Positions 53,026 through 63,793 are shown, numbered from the stretch's first letter. The stretch: DNA of 64,000 bases from Hemicordylus capensis (GCF_027244095.1 NC_069657.1:441405563-441469562); one strand, 5' to 3'. Made by a program: numbers and translations. Notes: generated from the letters alone by a model not told the origin.

Positions 53026-53272
53026 TGTAGCCTAACAGAAATTCCTAACCAACTGCACCAGTGGGGAAGGGGCAATTTTTGACTACCTCTCCTTCCCCAG
53101 GAAGCCCTCTGTACCACCTGAAAATATGTCCTTGAGGGCTGCGCTACCCTCCGGGACATCTTTTCAAGTGGCACAGAGGGCTTCCAGGGGAAAGGGTGGC
53201 ATTAAAAAATCACCACTTTCTCACTGCACTGATGGTTAGTTGGGAAATTCTGTTAGGCTGCCCTCTCGCTGT
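53020..53272. mobile_element. Fold-back element, whole
   Basis: Inverted arms of about 100 bp: GCCTAACAGAAATTCCTAAC, GGAAGCCCTCTGTACCACCT mirrored on the right. Halves of relatives at 14855-14990 and 16675-16765. Confidence 0.65.
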
Positions 53273-53289
53273 ACCAGCCTTCCTCTGTA

Positions 53290-53512
53290 TGTCAACCAGT
53301 GTATACACATACAGATCTGTACACACATACAGTTATTCACAATTTATATTGAACATATGTACAACACTGCACTTCCTATCTCTGCCCTGTATCCATTTTT
53401 TAAATGTATTCACTTTTTAAATAAATACATGTACAGTTATTCACACAAGCATAAGTACATGTGGACAGATACCTCAATACTCATACAGCATGTCTAAATA
53501 GGGCTCAGGTCT
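53290..53512. mobile_element. MITE, same family, copy 4
   Basis: ACAGATCTGTACACACATAC and AGCATGTCTAAATAGGGCTC. AT-rich centre. Confidence 0.5.
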
Positions 53513-53575
53513 ACCCCCTTTCCGATTCCAACACTCTGTCCATCACTCTAGACCACTGTATAGGATACCCTCAAA

Positions 53576-53706
53576 CAGTGTCCCCTCTAAAAGGGATTCC
53601 TAGATGTTGTTGACTACAACTCTCAGAATCCCCAAGCAAAAGCCATTGCACTTGGGGATTCTGGGAGTTGTAGTCAACATCTGAGAACCCGTTAGAGGGA
53701 ACACTG
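53576..53706. mobile_element. hAT MITE, hairpin type
   Basis: 131 bp made almost wholly of two 60 bp inverted arms (CAGTGTTCCCTCTAA type tips, inner GACTACAACTCYCAGAATCC). Flanks CCCTCAAA / CCCACAAA (7 of 8). Confidence 0.85.
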
Positions 53707-54442
53707 CCCACAAATACTTGGGACTTTGGATTGATATTCCCAGGCATTTGATCTCTGTTAATTTGAAAGGTTTCTTTAAAGGTATCTGATCACTTACAGT
53801 ATAAAATGCAGACACATACTACTACTCATACACATGTACATATACATACAATGGACATGTCTAGTAGTAAAATACTGCAGTAAGTTATTGAAGAACATAA
53901 AGAAATGCATGTCTATTACGTGCTGTGTGATCCTGTGTCTGTGTTAATAAGAACACTTGAATGAAACAGCTGACAAAACTGACTTAGAATGTATTATTTG
54001 GGGGGTTTCAAGGAATTATTATCAGTCATTTTATATGTTTTTATGTTTTTACTGCAAGTTCCTTGTAGCACCATATAGTGGATTTGAAATTTAAATATGA
54101 ATTTAATAAAACATGTTTATTTATAAATGCAGCACATTTTTGAGAAAAGAAAGAGAGGAGACCATTGTTATATTTCAACATATATTGGCATAGTTTCCTC
54201 TCTAACGGGCCCTTTTAAAAGTAGTGTCTCTCTTATATTTAGCAAGGGGAGAGCAACTGTTCCTATCCTTTGAGAAAGAGTGGGATATAAAAATAAGAAT
54301 TATATATATTTTTATTTTATATATATTTATATTTTACACATACATATACAGTATATCCAAACCGAGCACTGCATTAGTCTAGTGGCCGTTGCTAGTTTCT
54401 CCCTTGGGTTTCTTTTTAGATTGTGAGCTCTTTGGGGACAAA
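53707..54442. other. AT-rich unassigned sequence and L2 scrap
   Basis: TATA-rich stretch 54298-54355. The last 40 bp are the L2 tail target of the CCHC LINE. Confidence 0.4.
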
Positions 54443-54456
54443 GAATAATCTTCATC

Positions 54457-54826
54457 TTAATAAAAACTTTATTTCGGTCGTAGACCAGCAATACAACAAT
54501 ATTAAAATAATAATGATAATAACAATAATAAGATGATAATATAAAATCAGACTACATTTATACGCATTTGGCATATTATATAACAATATTTGGCCACGAT
54601 ATGAATAACATCCGGGTTAGGATTAGTGAGCAAATAGTTTAAATAGAAATCCTCTCCACGACCCGGAAAATTAATCAAAAGTGGGGCAATTTGTTGGCGT
54701 CTTATGTCTCTGTAATATTCACAATGCAGTAAAATGTGAGCAGTTGTTTCAACGTTACCAGATCCACAAGGGCATAATCTTGACGCGCATGGTATACCCT
54801 GGAATCTTCCATGGAGCACAGCTGTT
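54457..54826 (-). pseudogene. CCHC-type LINE 3' end with 14 bp target duplication
   Basis: Minus strand encodes about 100 residues: HGRFQGIPCASRLCPCGSGN, VETTAHILLHCEYYRDIRRQ (Cys-x-Cys ... His-x4-Cys), then FPGRGEDFYLNYLL, and ends ACCGAAATAAAGTTTTTATT. GAATAATCTTCATC is repeated exactly at 54443-54456 and 54827-54840. The target was an L2 3' end. The C-terminal knuckle recalls Ingi/Vingi or related clades. I am not sure which. Confidence 0.7.
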
Positions 54827-54937
54827 GAATAATCTTCATCACCATCGCCACCTACTCCTCTGTAAAATGTTTTGAGAACTTTGCTATGGAAAAGTGGCAT
54901 ATAAACAACAAAAAAATAGGAAGCTGGCTTACACTAA

Positions 54938-55130
54938 GCCAGTGTGGTGTAGTGGTTAGAGTGCTGGACTAGGACCGGGGAGACCCGAGTTCAAATCCCC
55001 ATTCAGCCATAAGACTTGCTGGGTGACTCTGGGCCTAGCCTACTTCACAGGGTTGTTGTGAGAGAGAAACTTAAGTATGTAGTACACCGCGCTGGGCTCC
55101 TTGGAGGAAGAGCGGGATATAAATGTAATA
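54938..55130 (+). repeat. Squam-type SINE, well preserved
   Basis: GTGGTGTAGTGGTTAGAGTG to GGAAGAGCGGGATATAAATG. Tail leads into an AAT run and the R4 LINE. Confidence 0.88.
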
Positions 55131-55149
55131 ATAATATAATAATAATAAT

Positions 55150-57884
55150 CAGCAGCATCAGTACATCACCTAAATGGAAGATTAGATTAGAAAATAAAAT
55201 CTCCAGGCTTAGATCAGATGCTAGTAAATTGAAAGATATGAAAGACAAGAAGCTGAAGAATGAAAACACCAAACAGTATCTGATCCAAAAATAACACCTA
55301 GATTCAAGGAAAATTAGAGAAGTCCTGGAAATAATAAAGCAGCAAATAACAGCAGTGTCAAAGAAGATTAGCAGATATGAAGCCAGAACTACATAACACA
55401 GGCAGAATCTCCAATTCCAGTCGGATCAGAGACGTTTCTACCAAAGCATAGAAGGAGAAACTGCAAGAAACCTAGAAACACCAAATAAAGAAGAAACAGT
55501 GAAATTCTGGGACAATCCAATAGATTATAATAAAAAAGCAGGCTGGATGAAAGAGGTAAAAAAATGTAACCAACAAATGCAAGATCTAATAATAACACCA
55601 GAATTAATAAGTGAAAGAGCAAAGAAAATTAAAAATTGGACTGTGCCAGGGAACGATGAACTGCATGGCTTTTGGCTTAAACACCTAACAAGCCTTCATA
55701 AACAACTATCAAAACAGTTCAATCACATTTTGCAAGGAGGTGATATTGAACAATGTCTAACAACTGAGAAAACTCATCTCATCATGAAAGACCCAGCAAA
55801 AGGTGCAGTTCCAAGTAATTATAGACCTGCCTGCCAACCATCTTCAAATTATTAACTGGAATAATAGCAGATGAAGTGATGCAACACTTATTAACTAACA
55901 AACAGCTTCCAGTTGAACAGAAAGGAAATTGCCCGAACACCAGAGGCACAAAAGACCAGCTGCTGATTGACAAAATGATTTTAGAAAACTGCAAGAGAAG
56001 AAAAACCAATCTAAATGTTGCATGGATTGACTACAAGAAAGCCTTCGATTCATTGCCTCACACATGGATACTAAAATGTTTAGAAACAACTGGTGTCAGC
56101 AAAAACATTCAGATATTTATTAAAAAAACAATGAGCATGTGGAGTACACAGTTAACAATCAATGGCGAGACACTTGGACAGGTTAGCATTAGAAGAGGCA
56201 TTTTCCAAGGGGACTCACTATCCCCTCTGTTGTTTGTAATCGCCATGACCCCACTTTCACAAATACTAAACAAAACAGGCCTCGGATACCAAACATCTAA
56301 AACATCAAGTAAAATCAACCATCTGCTGTACATGGACAATCTGAAGCTGTATGGAAAGCCCCAGTCAGAAATTGAATCACTGCTAAACGCTGTCCGTATA
56401 TTCAGTAGCGATATAGCAATGGAGTTTGGACTAGACAAGTGTGCTGCATTAATAATGAACAGAGGGAAAATAAGAAAAACAGAAGGAATAGAACTGCCCA
56501 ATGGAAGCAACATCAAGAACCTGGAAGAGAAAGAACCTTACAAATACTTGGGCATTCTCCAGGCTGATAACATCGCACACACTGAAGTTAAAAGAAAAAA
56601 TGGAAGTGAATACATCAGGAGAGTTAGAAAAATCCTCAAGTCCAAACTCAATGGCGGGAACACCATACACGCCATAAACACCTGGGCTATACCTGTTATC
56701 AGATACACTGCAGGAATAATAGACTGGACCCAGGCAGAGCTAGAGACGCTAGATCATAAGACCAGGAAAATCATGACCATCAATCATGCTCTGCACCCCC
56801 GCAGTGATGTCGATAGGCTTTACCTCCCTCGCAGCTCAGGTGGAAGAGGAATGCTGCAAGTCCATCAAACAGTAGAGGAAGAGAAAAGAGGCCTTGAAGA
56901 ATATATCAAGGACAGTGAAGAAGATGCACTTCAAATGGTCAATAACGCGAAACTATTCAACACCAATGAGACAAAGCAGGCCTACAAGAAAGAACAAGTC
57001 AAGAAATGAGCAGAGAAATGGAAAAATAAGCCCCTGCATGGTCAATATTTGCACAATATAAGTGGAAAATCAGACATCACCAAGACCTGGCAATGGCTTA
57101 AGAAGGGCAACTTGAAGAAAGAAACAGAGGGTTTAATACTGGCTGCACAAGAACAGGTACTAAGAACAAATGCAATAAGAGCACAAGTCGAAAAATCAAC
57201 CACAAACAGCGCCACCTTTGTAAAGAAGCAGATGAAACAGTGGACCACCTAATCAGCTGTTGTAAGAAGATCGCACAGACTTACAAACAAAGGCATGACA
57301 AAGTAGCAGGGATGATACACTGGAACATCTGCAAAAAATACAAGCTACCTGTAGCCAAGAATTGGTGGGACCATAAAATTGAAAAAGTTGAAGAAAATGA
57401 AGATGTAAAAATATTATGGGACTTCCGACTACAAACAGACAAACATTTGCCACACAATACACCAGATATAACTGTAGTCGAGAAGAAAGAAAAACAAGTC
57501 AAAATAATTGACATAGCAATACCAGGGGATAGCAGAATAGAAGAAAAAGAAATAGAAAAAAAATCACCAAATAGAAAGATCTACAAATTGAAATTGAAAG
57601 GCTGTGGCAGAAGAAGACCAAAATAATCCCAGTGGTAATTGGCGCCCTCGGTGCAGTTCCAAAAGACCTTGAAGAGCACCTCAACACCATAGGGGCCACA
57701 GAAATCACCATCAGCCAATTACAAAAAGCAGCTTTACTGGGAACAGCCTATATTCTGTGACGATATCTATAACAACAGCAACAACATTGACAATAAAATT
57801 ATGGCATCCCAGGTCCTTGGGAAGGACTCAATGTCTGGATAAAACAAACCAGTCAATAACACCTTTCTGACTGTGTAAATAAAA
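55150..57884 (+). mobile_element. R4-clade LINE, 5'-truncated
   Basis: This non-LTR retrotransposon has a central reverse transcriptase and a C-terminal restriction-like endonuclease, the plan of the R2/R4/Dong group. It runs into a long AAT microsatellite, which is its 3' tail (57884-57945). Only the RT-side part of the single ORF is present, and several frame changes and stops break it. A second, shorter copy of the same 3' end lies at 25663-26045 on the other strand. R4 elements are known from Anolis, which supports the squamate assignment. Confidence 0.85.
55499..57770 (+). pseudogene. R4 ORF: reverse transcriptase and restriction-like endonuclease
   Basis: Parts in order: RT entry (KKIKNWTVPGNDELHGFWLK, SNYRP) at 55499-55830; a small deletion near 55833 shifts the frame, then [18 protein letters not shown]; long open frame 55876-57009 with [32 protein letters not shown] and the catalytic motif as [11 protein letters not shown] (YMDD expected, so one Asp is Asn); a TGA at 57007; a zinc knuckle near 57205 whose first Cys is Arg (RHLCKEADETVDHLISC); the endonuclease motif TPDITVVEKKEKQVKIIDIA (PD then D) at about 57460-57525; and the frame-shifted end PVVIGALGAVPKDLEEHLNT at about 57630-57690. 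It would once have nicked target DNA and reverse-transcribed its RNA. It is now dead. Confidence 0.85.
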
Positions 57885-57886
57885 TA

Positions 57887-57945
<59 letters not shown>
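57884..57945. repeat. (AAT)n microsatellite, tail of R4 LINE
   Basis: An uninterrupted run of about 20 AAT units directly follows the R4 3' end. Confidence 0.95.
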
Positions 57946-57947
<2 letters not shown>

Positions 57948-58010
57948 TCAGACAATTGGTCTATCTTGCTCAGTGTCACTCCTCTGAGCAGCTCCCCCCG
58001 CCCCCCAGCC
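57946..58010 (-). repeat. SINE tail scrap
   Basis: GTCAGACAATTGGTCTATCT matches the reverse complement of the 5S/tRNA-Ala SINE tail. Only about 35 bases are recognisable. Confidence 0.45.
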
Positions 58011-58124
58011 AGGACCTGAGATACTCCAGCAGGAAATGCCACACTGATTGCTTACTGTAGGATTGAAGTAAATGTCCAAACTCATGTCTGAAATTCTATT
58101 GTGAAGAAAGACAACATTATGATC

Positions 58125-58386
58125 CATTTGTCTACAAATGTGTCTTTATTACAGAATGATCCATTAAAATATTTAATGCACATTATTTTCATTCACTTAA
58201 AATGTTCAATTATGTTAGAAGAAGCCATAGAAGTAGATGCACAACTGCAAGTGGTGTTTAAGAAAAGACATAATACAATGAGCAACCGCAAAGATGACCA
58301 CCACTGAAACAACTTTCAGGAAGCGCCAGGATCCTGCCTCACAACAGCCAGAGGTCTTAGGTGTTCACAGGATCCCTCCGCAGTTC
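58125..58386 (-). other. ASB3: ASB3 3' untranslated region
   Basis: About 260 bases follow the ASB3 stop codon without any recognised repeat. On the minus strand they are AT-rich and end with an AATAAA signal, so a short 3' UTR is likely. The exact cleavage site near 58125 is inferred. Confidence 0.65.
58145..58150 (-). promoter_or_regulatory. ASB3 polyadenylation signal AATAAA
   Basis: A canonical AATAAA hexamer on the minus strand lies about 240 bases past the ASB3 stop codon. It is the first canonical signal downstream of that stop. Confidence 0.7.
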
Positions 58387-58637
58387 CTACTTTTCTCTTC
58401 TCTCTATGTTCTCTGAACTGGATTGAGGGGTTAGGGCGCTTTCTTCATACACTCCCCCCAGTCTAAGCGAAGATTCTGAAATGGCATGTGTTCTTAATAC
58501 GTCCACGTACAGCAAGAAATCCTGGAGGCAAGTGGGTAACGGCAGCTGGCGGATAAATCGGTCCGATCGTAAGCGGTCGCTTGTCAAAAGTGATCGAATC
58601 TCCAGGCGGCAAAGATGAGACAAGGACGGTATAGAGT
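58387..58637 (-). CDS. ASB3: ASB3 terminal coding exon with SOCS box
   Basis: This is the last coding exon of ASB3. After an acceptor (TTCTGGCAG) the frame completes the codon split with exon 63660-63793 and reads DSIPSLSHLCRLEIRS, then DRLRSDRFIRQLPLP and LQDFLLYVDVLR. That is the SOCS box: the BC-box (SLSHLCRLEIR) binds Elongin B/C and the LPLP motif lies in the Cul5 box. Human ASB3, recalled from memory, ends with closely similar SLTHLCRLEIRS and QLPLP motifs soon before its terminus. Here the tail after the SOCS box is longer (SESSLRLGG to SENIERREK, stop TAG) and does not resemble what I recall of the human tail. The intron to the previous exon is 5,022 bp and full of repeats. The open frame and matching splice phase argue for a working gene. 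Confidence 0.92.
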
Positions 58638-58765
58638 CTGCCAGAAGGAAGAAACAAAATAATCAGGAGCACAATATTGTGAGGGTTTCAAGGTCCCTTC
58701 CTGCTTGAGCCACCACTGCAGGGACAGGTCTGTAAGCAGGAGTGCGGACTGTGGATCACTTAGAA

Positions 58766-58892
58766 CAGAGGTTCCCATGATTGGGCCTCCAGATGTGGTT
58801 GGACTACAACTCCCATCATCTTCAATCACAATGGGCCCGAGATCATGATCGGAGTTGTAGTCCAGCTGGGGACCCAAGTTTGAGAACCCATG
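58766..58892. mobile_element. hAT MITE in ASB3 intron
   Basis: Tips CAGAGGTTCCCATGATTGGG and AAGTTTGAGAACCCATG, inner GGACTACAACTCCCATCATC inverted. No clean target duplication. Confidence 0.7.
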
Positions 58893-58899
58893 TCTTGAG

Positions 58900-59010
58900 A
58901 CATAAGACAATCTCTGCTGCATCAGACAGACCAAGGGCCCATCTAGTACAGCATCCCATTTTCCACAATTGTCAACCAACTGCTTCCAGGAAGCCCTCAT
59001 GAAGGCAACT
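58900..59010 (-). repeat. CR1/L3-like 3' end scrap
   Basis: GGGCCCATCTAGTACAGCAT and CAACCAACTGCTTCCAGGAA on plus. Confidence 0.6.
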
Positions 59011-59138
59011 CTACCTGAAGATGGAGGAGGTTCTGTTTAGTTATCATGCAGTTGGTAGACCGCCCCCTCCATGAATTTGCTAATTCGGAAAACAGGGAGT
59101 CAAATCAAACCTGAACACCAAAAATTGATGAGAGCAGG

Positions 59139-59395
59139 CGACTCTCCACACAAGCAGTGTGGAGAGCCTGTAGGGGGTTTGCAGGGAGAGCAGGCTTGAC
59201 CCGCTCTCCCCACACACAAGCAAACAGCTCGCCCTCCATCATGGAGCCGACTAGGGTGGTGGGGATCAGGGGCCTCTCAGCCCCCAGAAGTCCCAGAATG
59301 CCTAGCACAAGTGTGTGGAGCATTCTGGGGAGCTCCCTGATGCCAGGAGGCTTCTTGTAGCCTCCCCGTTGGGGAATTAGGCATTGTGGGAGAAT
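59139..59395. mobile_element. Hairpin-leading MITE in ASB3 intron
   Basis: Hairpin 59139-59167 (ACTCTCCACACAAGC). The body aligns with 31396-31615 (GCTTGACCCGCTCTCCCCAC, CATTCTGGGGAGCTCCCTGA). Confidence 0.55.
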
Positions 59396-59429
59396 GTATT
59401 TTCTTCTTTCTTCCCAAATCAACACAGAC

Positions 59430-59770
59430 TAGTAACATGAAACTGATTGCCAGGAAATTTAGGACAGACCAAAGTAAGTACTTTTTCACACAACACACAA
59501 TTAATCTATGGAATTCTCTGCCACGAGATACAGCTACAGACTACCTCCAGGCTCAAATGAATACCAGTCACACGGGAGCAACAGCAAGAGAGAGGGCATG
59601 CCTTCATCTCTTGCCTATGGGCTTCCCAGAGGCATGGGGTGGGCCACTGTGTGAAATAGGATGCTGGGCTATATGGGCCTTGGGCCTGATCCAGCAGGGA
59701 TGTTCTTATGTAGGATGCTGGACTGGATGGACCTTGGGCCTGATCCAGCAGAGCTCTTCTTATCTTCTGA
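59430..59770 (+). repeat. CR1/L3-like LINE 3' end with doubled tip
   Basis: CACACAATTAATCTATGGAA through GGCCTTGGGCCTGATCCAGC. The last 50 bp (GGATGCTGGACTGGATGGAC) occur twice in tandem. Confidence 0.8.
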
Positions 59771-60269
59771 TGTCTTTTTAAAGATACCTTGGCTGACATC
59801 CTAAGTTTACTATAGGAAGTCTTTTCGAAATTTAGTAGTCCTTAGACCACTCTCTGAGTAGTTTTATTCAGTAAGTAAGTCTGTCAGCCATTGAGTAGAA
59901 CACTTGCTTTGCAAATTTAACAGATGTCAGTGATTAGTGAGAATGCCAGTAAAAGTATTTTTAATAATAATGATAAAAAGGGTACCCCACATAAGACTGA
60001 GATCAGCCCACTCTGCGTTAAACATAATTATATAACTTGGCAATCCCGTTTTGTAACGTGATACAGATCTTTAAATAGGCAACAGAGAAAAAATAATGAA
60101 CACCCCTAGTAGGCAAACTGAACGAGACCACAAAAAGATTAAATTTTACAAATATTCAGGCTGCAACATCTCAGTGTGTTTGCTGGCTTTGTACATAGGA
60201 GAGGAGAGACGTTTTCTGATCAGAGACTAGCCTAACCTTTCCATTATTATTATTTTAAAAACCCTGGTA

Positions 60270-60520
60270 TTTCATTCCCCTGTGTCTCTAGTTAGAAGCT
60301 GATGATTGCATACCGTATCTGCTGCACTCTTTTCCCTCCCTGACGGGTGGTCCAGAGCTTTGCCACTGCCAGGAGTAATTGGATGACCTTTATCTCCGGA
60401 GCAGGATCAAGCAGAGCTACAGGATCATTTATAAAAATACAACAGCACGCTGATTTCAGGAGACTAATTGGAAAAGCCAACTTGCCTCCGCTCTTCAGCT
60501 AGCATGCACTGCATATCAAG
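60270..60520. other. Repeat-free block in ASB3 intron
   Basis: Unlike the flanking repeats this 250 bp has mixed composition (AGGAGTAATTGGATGACCTT, CAGGAGACTAATTGGAAAAG). Could be an intronic regulatory element. Confidence 0.35.
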
Positions 60521-60559
60521 CAGTCGATCCACTGCTTAGCCAGTCCGGTATGGTCTATA

Positions 60560-60720
60560 CTATGGAGCAACAACTCTCCAAGATCTCAGTGAGAGGTCCT
60601 TCTCAGCCTTGCTACCAAAAGTCTTTCTTTTCACACTGACAATGTCAGGGTTTGATCTTGTACCTTCTGCAGTCCAGGCCTATGCTCTAACACTGAGCAA
60701 CCACCAATACTGTGTCAGAA
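60560..60720 (-). repeat. tRNA-Ala-derived SINE, old
   Basis: Minus strand: GTTGCTCAGTGTTAGAGCAT and CAGAAGGTACAAGATCAAAC. Strongly eroded. Confidence 0.55.
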
Positions 60721-60730
60721 GCAAGAAATA

Positions 60731-61204
60731 TCTATCTATATATTTAATTCTCTTAGACGTACCCGTTGCTAATCCCATGCGTGGCAGCTCTTGCAAGAGA
60801 GCTGCCGATTAGCAACTGGGACCGCAGGGTAGGGAGAAGCAGCGGCCCAGCGAACGGCCAGCTGCTGGGGGAGCCCCGGCAGGTGGGTGGCCGGAGCACC
60901 CACAACTGGCGGGTGGGCCCAGCAGACAGGCGGCTGCGAACGGTGGGTGGCTGGGGTGGCCAAGAACAGCAGGTGGGCCCGGCAGGCGGGTGACTGGAGT
61001 GGTTGCGACCTGCCGGCAGACAGGTGGCTGAAGGTGGCCAACAGCAGACAGCAGGAAAGAAGATGGGGTAAGGGAAGAAGAAAGCGGCGGCTGCGGGCAG
61101 GAGGAGGAGAAGATGGGAATGCGGTGGGGGCTGGCAAGCAAAAACGCGGCAGGGAGTGGGGGGGAGGGGACTAGGGGCACAGATCTCTGTGCCGGATCAG
61201 CTAG
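60731..61204 (+). mobile_element. Nonautonomous Helitron in ASB3 intron
   Basis: 5' tip A|TCTATCTATATATTTAAT, then CGTACCCGTTGCTAATCCCA. The 3' tip is CTAG at 61201-61204 after a perfect hairpin GGCACAGA-TC-TCTGTGCC (61176-61193). The middle has a loose repeat of GGTGGGTGGC-like units. An AG run follows the 3' end. Confidence 0.75.
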
Positions 61205-61254
61205 AGAGAGAGAGAGAGAACCTACCTTGCCTATGCAAGCCTAGGTCTCATTTA

Positions 61255-61470
61255 GAATCACTAAACCAGCTTTTTAGTTTAGAAACAAGCCAAGATAGCT
61301 TGCGACTGCCAAATCAACTAATCTTGATTTATTCAAACCAACTTCCTTCAGGGGGGAAACCTAGATCGGAAATCCACTTGAGTTTCCTAACTAGATTTAT
61401 TTCAAGCAGGTTGATTAGAATAAACCAAGATTGGTCGGTTCCAATGTCATGACTAATCTTGGTTTGTTTC
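61255..61470. repeat. Inverted repeat in ASB3 intron
   Basis: Arms around CAACTAATCTTGATTTATTC and ATAAACCAAGATTGGTCGG with further ATCTTGG motifs. Likely an old fold-back MITE. Confidence 0.4.
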
Positions 61471-61723
61471 TAACCCAAACTGGAAGCACAGTTCCTGCGA
61501 GCCTCACGTAGGCAAAGGAGCAGGGAGTACGTGTTTCCAAGGCTCGGAGCCATTGCATGGAACCAGGCTTGAATTACGGTTCCATGTGATGTCTGAACCA
61601 GCCCACTGGAGCCCACTTCAGGCGTCATAACATCACGCCACTGTAGTCGTGTAAGTGTGGAGAAGGCAGAGGAAGTCCCATTCCACTGCATCACTCACGT
61701 GCGCACCCCACCACCTTTCATGG

Positions 61724-61873
61724 TTACAACGGGGCTTGTCTGAAGAGGGCAGAGCCCTCCCTTTGATGGTGGGTTCTCGCGTGCTTGCAAGACTGGATTG
61801 ATTCAGTCTCACAATCACAGGAATGCCTGCCATCATGGGCAGGGCTTTTCCCTCTTCAGACAAGCGCCGTCAC
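61724..61873. repeat. Inverted repeat in ASB3 intron
   Basis: Arms of about 47 bp: GCTTGTCTGAAGAGGGCAGA and its complement. The loop is about 55 bp. Probable MITE. Confidence 0.55.
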
Positions 61874-62705
61874 AACCCACAGCACGGGTGACATAGTAGG
61901 ACTTCTTCTCCCTTTGCCCCACTCCACACTGCTACAGCAGGGTGAAGTTATAACATCTGAAGAGGGCTTAGGTCTCCTACATGCAACATTCACATTTTAG
62001 ATGCGAAATTCCTTGCAGGGAAACACCTCCACAAGATGAGAGCCGCCTTACATTATGAATGCATCTCACACAAGGCTGCAGCCACATTAAAGCTCCTCTA
62101 TTGAAAATCAACTCCTTATTCACGGTTGGTCTCTTTATTGCATCATGAAAAGGAACAGATATGGGAGCAAGTAACCACAGAAGATACATCCCTCAACCTT
62201 CAATTTTTAAAAAAATGATTCCAAAGGCTTCCTGCTTTAGTAGAGAGCTTAGCAAGTACTTGGGGGATGGGAGTTAAGTGATTAAAAAAAACATTGCACC
62301 ATAGATTATAGAAGGGTATTTGGAAGACCAGAACGGATCTGTGAGGTTGGTAGGCTTTCAGCATTTATGCAATGAGGCTGAATCTTCTGTACTTTCTAAC
62401 TGAAAGATATTATTCTGAATAAAAATATAATTTTGAAACACTTGATCTGAAACTGTTTCTTTTATAAATTCAATCTTATATCTGTTTCTGAAAGAGCTGC
62501 CTTATGGACACATAACCAGAGCACCTGTGGGAAAGAGGGAAGTACCAGTAGACTCAGGATAACCTGCAAGTACATCAGTTTCACAAAAATCTGGATGGAA
62601 AAAATCCTGTGGGAGGGGAACCCCAAAATACCCCAATGTAACTCAATAGAGCAGCATATCCATGGACTCAGAGGGCACTTGACAGGCAACCAGGTGGGAG
62701 GAGCT
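61874..62705. other. Unassigned ASB3 intron sequence
   Basis: No exon with splice sites and no repeat family recognised. Confidence 0.4.
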
Positions 62706-63180
62706 AATGGAACTTTAAAGCCCTGAACGGCTTAGGTCCAGGTTACCTTAGAGAGCCCCTTCTTCTGCACGATCCCCACCACACATTAAGGTCATCTGAG
62801 AAGGTCCATCTCCAGTTACCACCGGTATATCTGGTGGCGACTCAGAGGCGGGCCTTCTCTGCAGCTGCTCCTCAGCTGTGGAGTGTACTCCCTGCAGAAA
62901 TCTGTAATCTGAATTCATTATTGGCCTTCAGGAGATCCCTCAAAACCTCTCTGTTTGGCCTGGCCTTCCAGGGTTTTTTTAATTGTTGTAAATGTTTTTA
63001 GTCTGCTGTAAACTGGTTTTCCAGGGTTTTCAAACTGTGTTGAATGTTTTAATCGTTAATTGTTTAATGGTGTTTTATAGTCTCTGTTTTTAACTCTTAA
63101 TTCATTTTAATTGTTTTGTTTTAATGTAAATTGCCCTGAGCCATTTTTGGAAGGAAATTGAATAAATTTAATAATAATGT
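62706..63180 (+). repeat. L2 LINE C-terminus and 3' end in ASB3 intron
   Basis: Same sequence as 11250-11686: CCCTGAACGGCTTAGGTCC through GGCCTTCTCTGCAGCTGCTC to CCTGAGCCATTTTTGGAAGG and an ATT tail. Confidence 0.8.
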
Positions 63181-63659
63181 ATTATTATTATATGTCTCAG
63201 TGGCATGGAGTTGGGGAAGGAGGGCTTAAACAAAAAGAGCAGGAAGTTTCTCAGCTTGAAGAATACTCCCTCAAGAGAGTGACAACAGGATAAAAAAGAG
63301 CTGGGACTTGGCACAAGTGCCTCTCTCCTATCAAATTGCCGCCCCACCCCCACACCAGGAAACAGAAAAAATAAAATTTGCATATGAAGTAAACCCAAGT
63401 TACAGCAGGGTCTCCTATCTTTGTTGCTAACCTTTGCTCTTTTAAAAAAAAATCATGTTCAAGCCACAGACTCAGGCAACTCACGCGCACCAGGGATATA
63501 CTGCAACATTTTGTTGCAGGTCCATACATATTATATTACTGAGCAGTTTGTAACTGGCTTTTGGTTCTTTGCATATCAGAAAAGAGATCTTGCATATCAG
63601 AGCTTTTAGTCCGAAATAAATGGTGCACACAGAACTGAATTAGCTGGTTATCTGCTTAC
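63181..63659. other. Unassigned ASB3 intron sequence next to the exon
   Basis: Between an L2 tail and the penultimate exon. Nothing else recognised. Confidence 0.4.
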
Positions 63660-63793
63660 CAAAGTGACCACAGGGCACCCAAGTGGAGGAGCATTTGTGG
63701 TCAGAAAGGATTTGCTCCACATTCCAAGGAAGCCTCTTCCAATTAGTAAACTCCAGAAGGAAATTAAGGACATCACCGTTTACTGAACAAATC
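63660..63793 (-). CDS. ASB3: ASB3 penultimate coding exon
   Basis: This is an internal exon of ankyrin repeat and SOCS box protein 3, a substrate receptor of Cullin-5 E3 ubiquitin ligases. It encodes 44 full codons (ICSVNGDVLNFLLEFTNWKR onward, ending STWVPCGHF). The run LEFTNWK and its surroundings match, from memory, the human ASB3 segment between the last ankyrin repeat and the SOCS box. On the minus strand a pyrimidine-rich tract ending TTCCAG precedes the exon and GTAAGC follows it. It begins with one base of a split codon and ends with the first base of the next one, and that phase fits the next exon at 58637. No stop interrupts it. Upstream exons lie beyond the right edge of the window. 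Confidence 0.9.

Noticed and set aside
59135-59400. Additional ASB3 exon
   Set aside because: The sequence matches a MITE at 31365 and lacks ankyrin or SOCS residues and splice sites.
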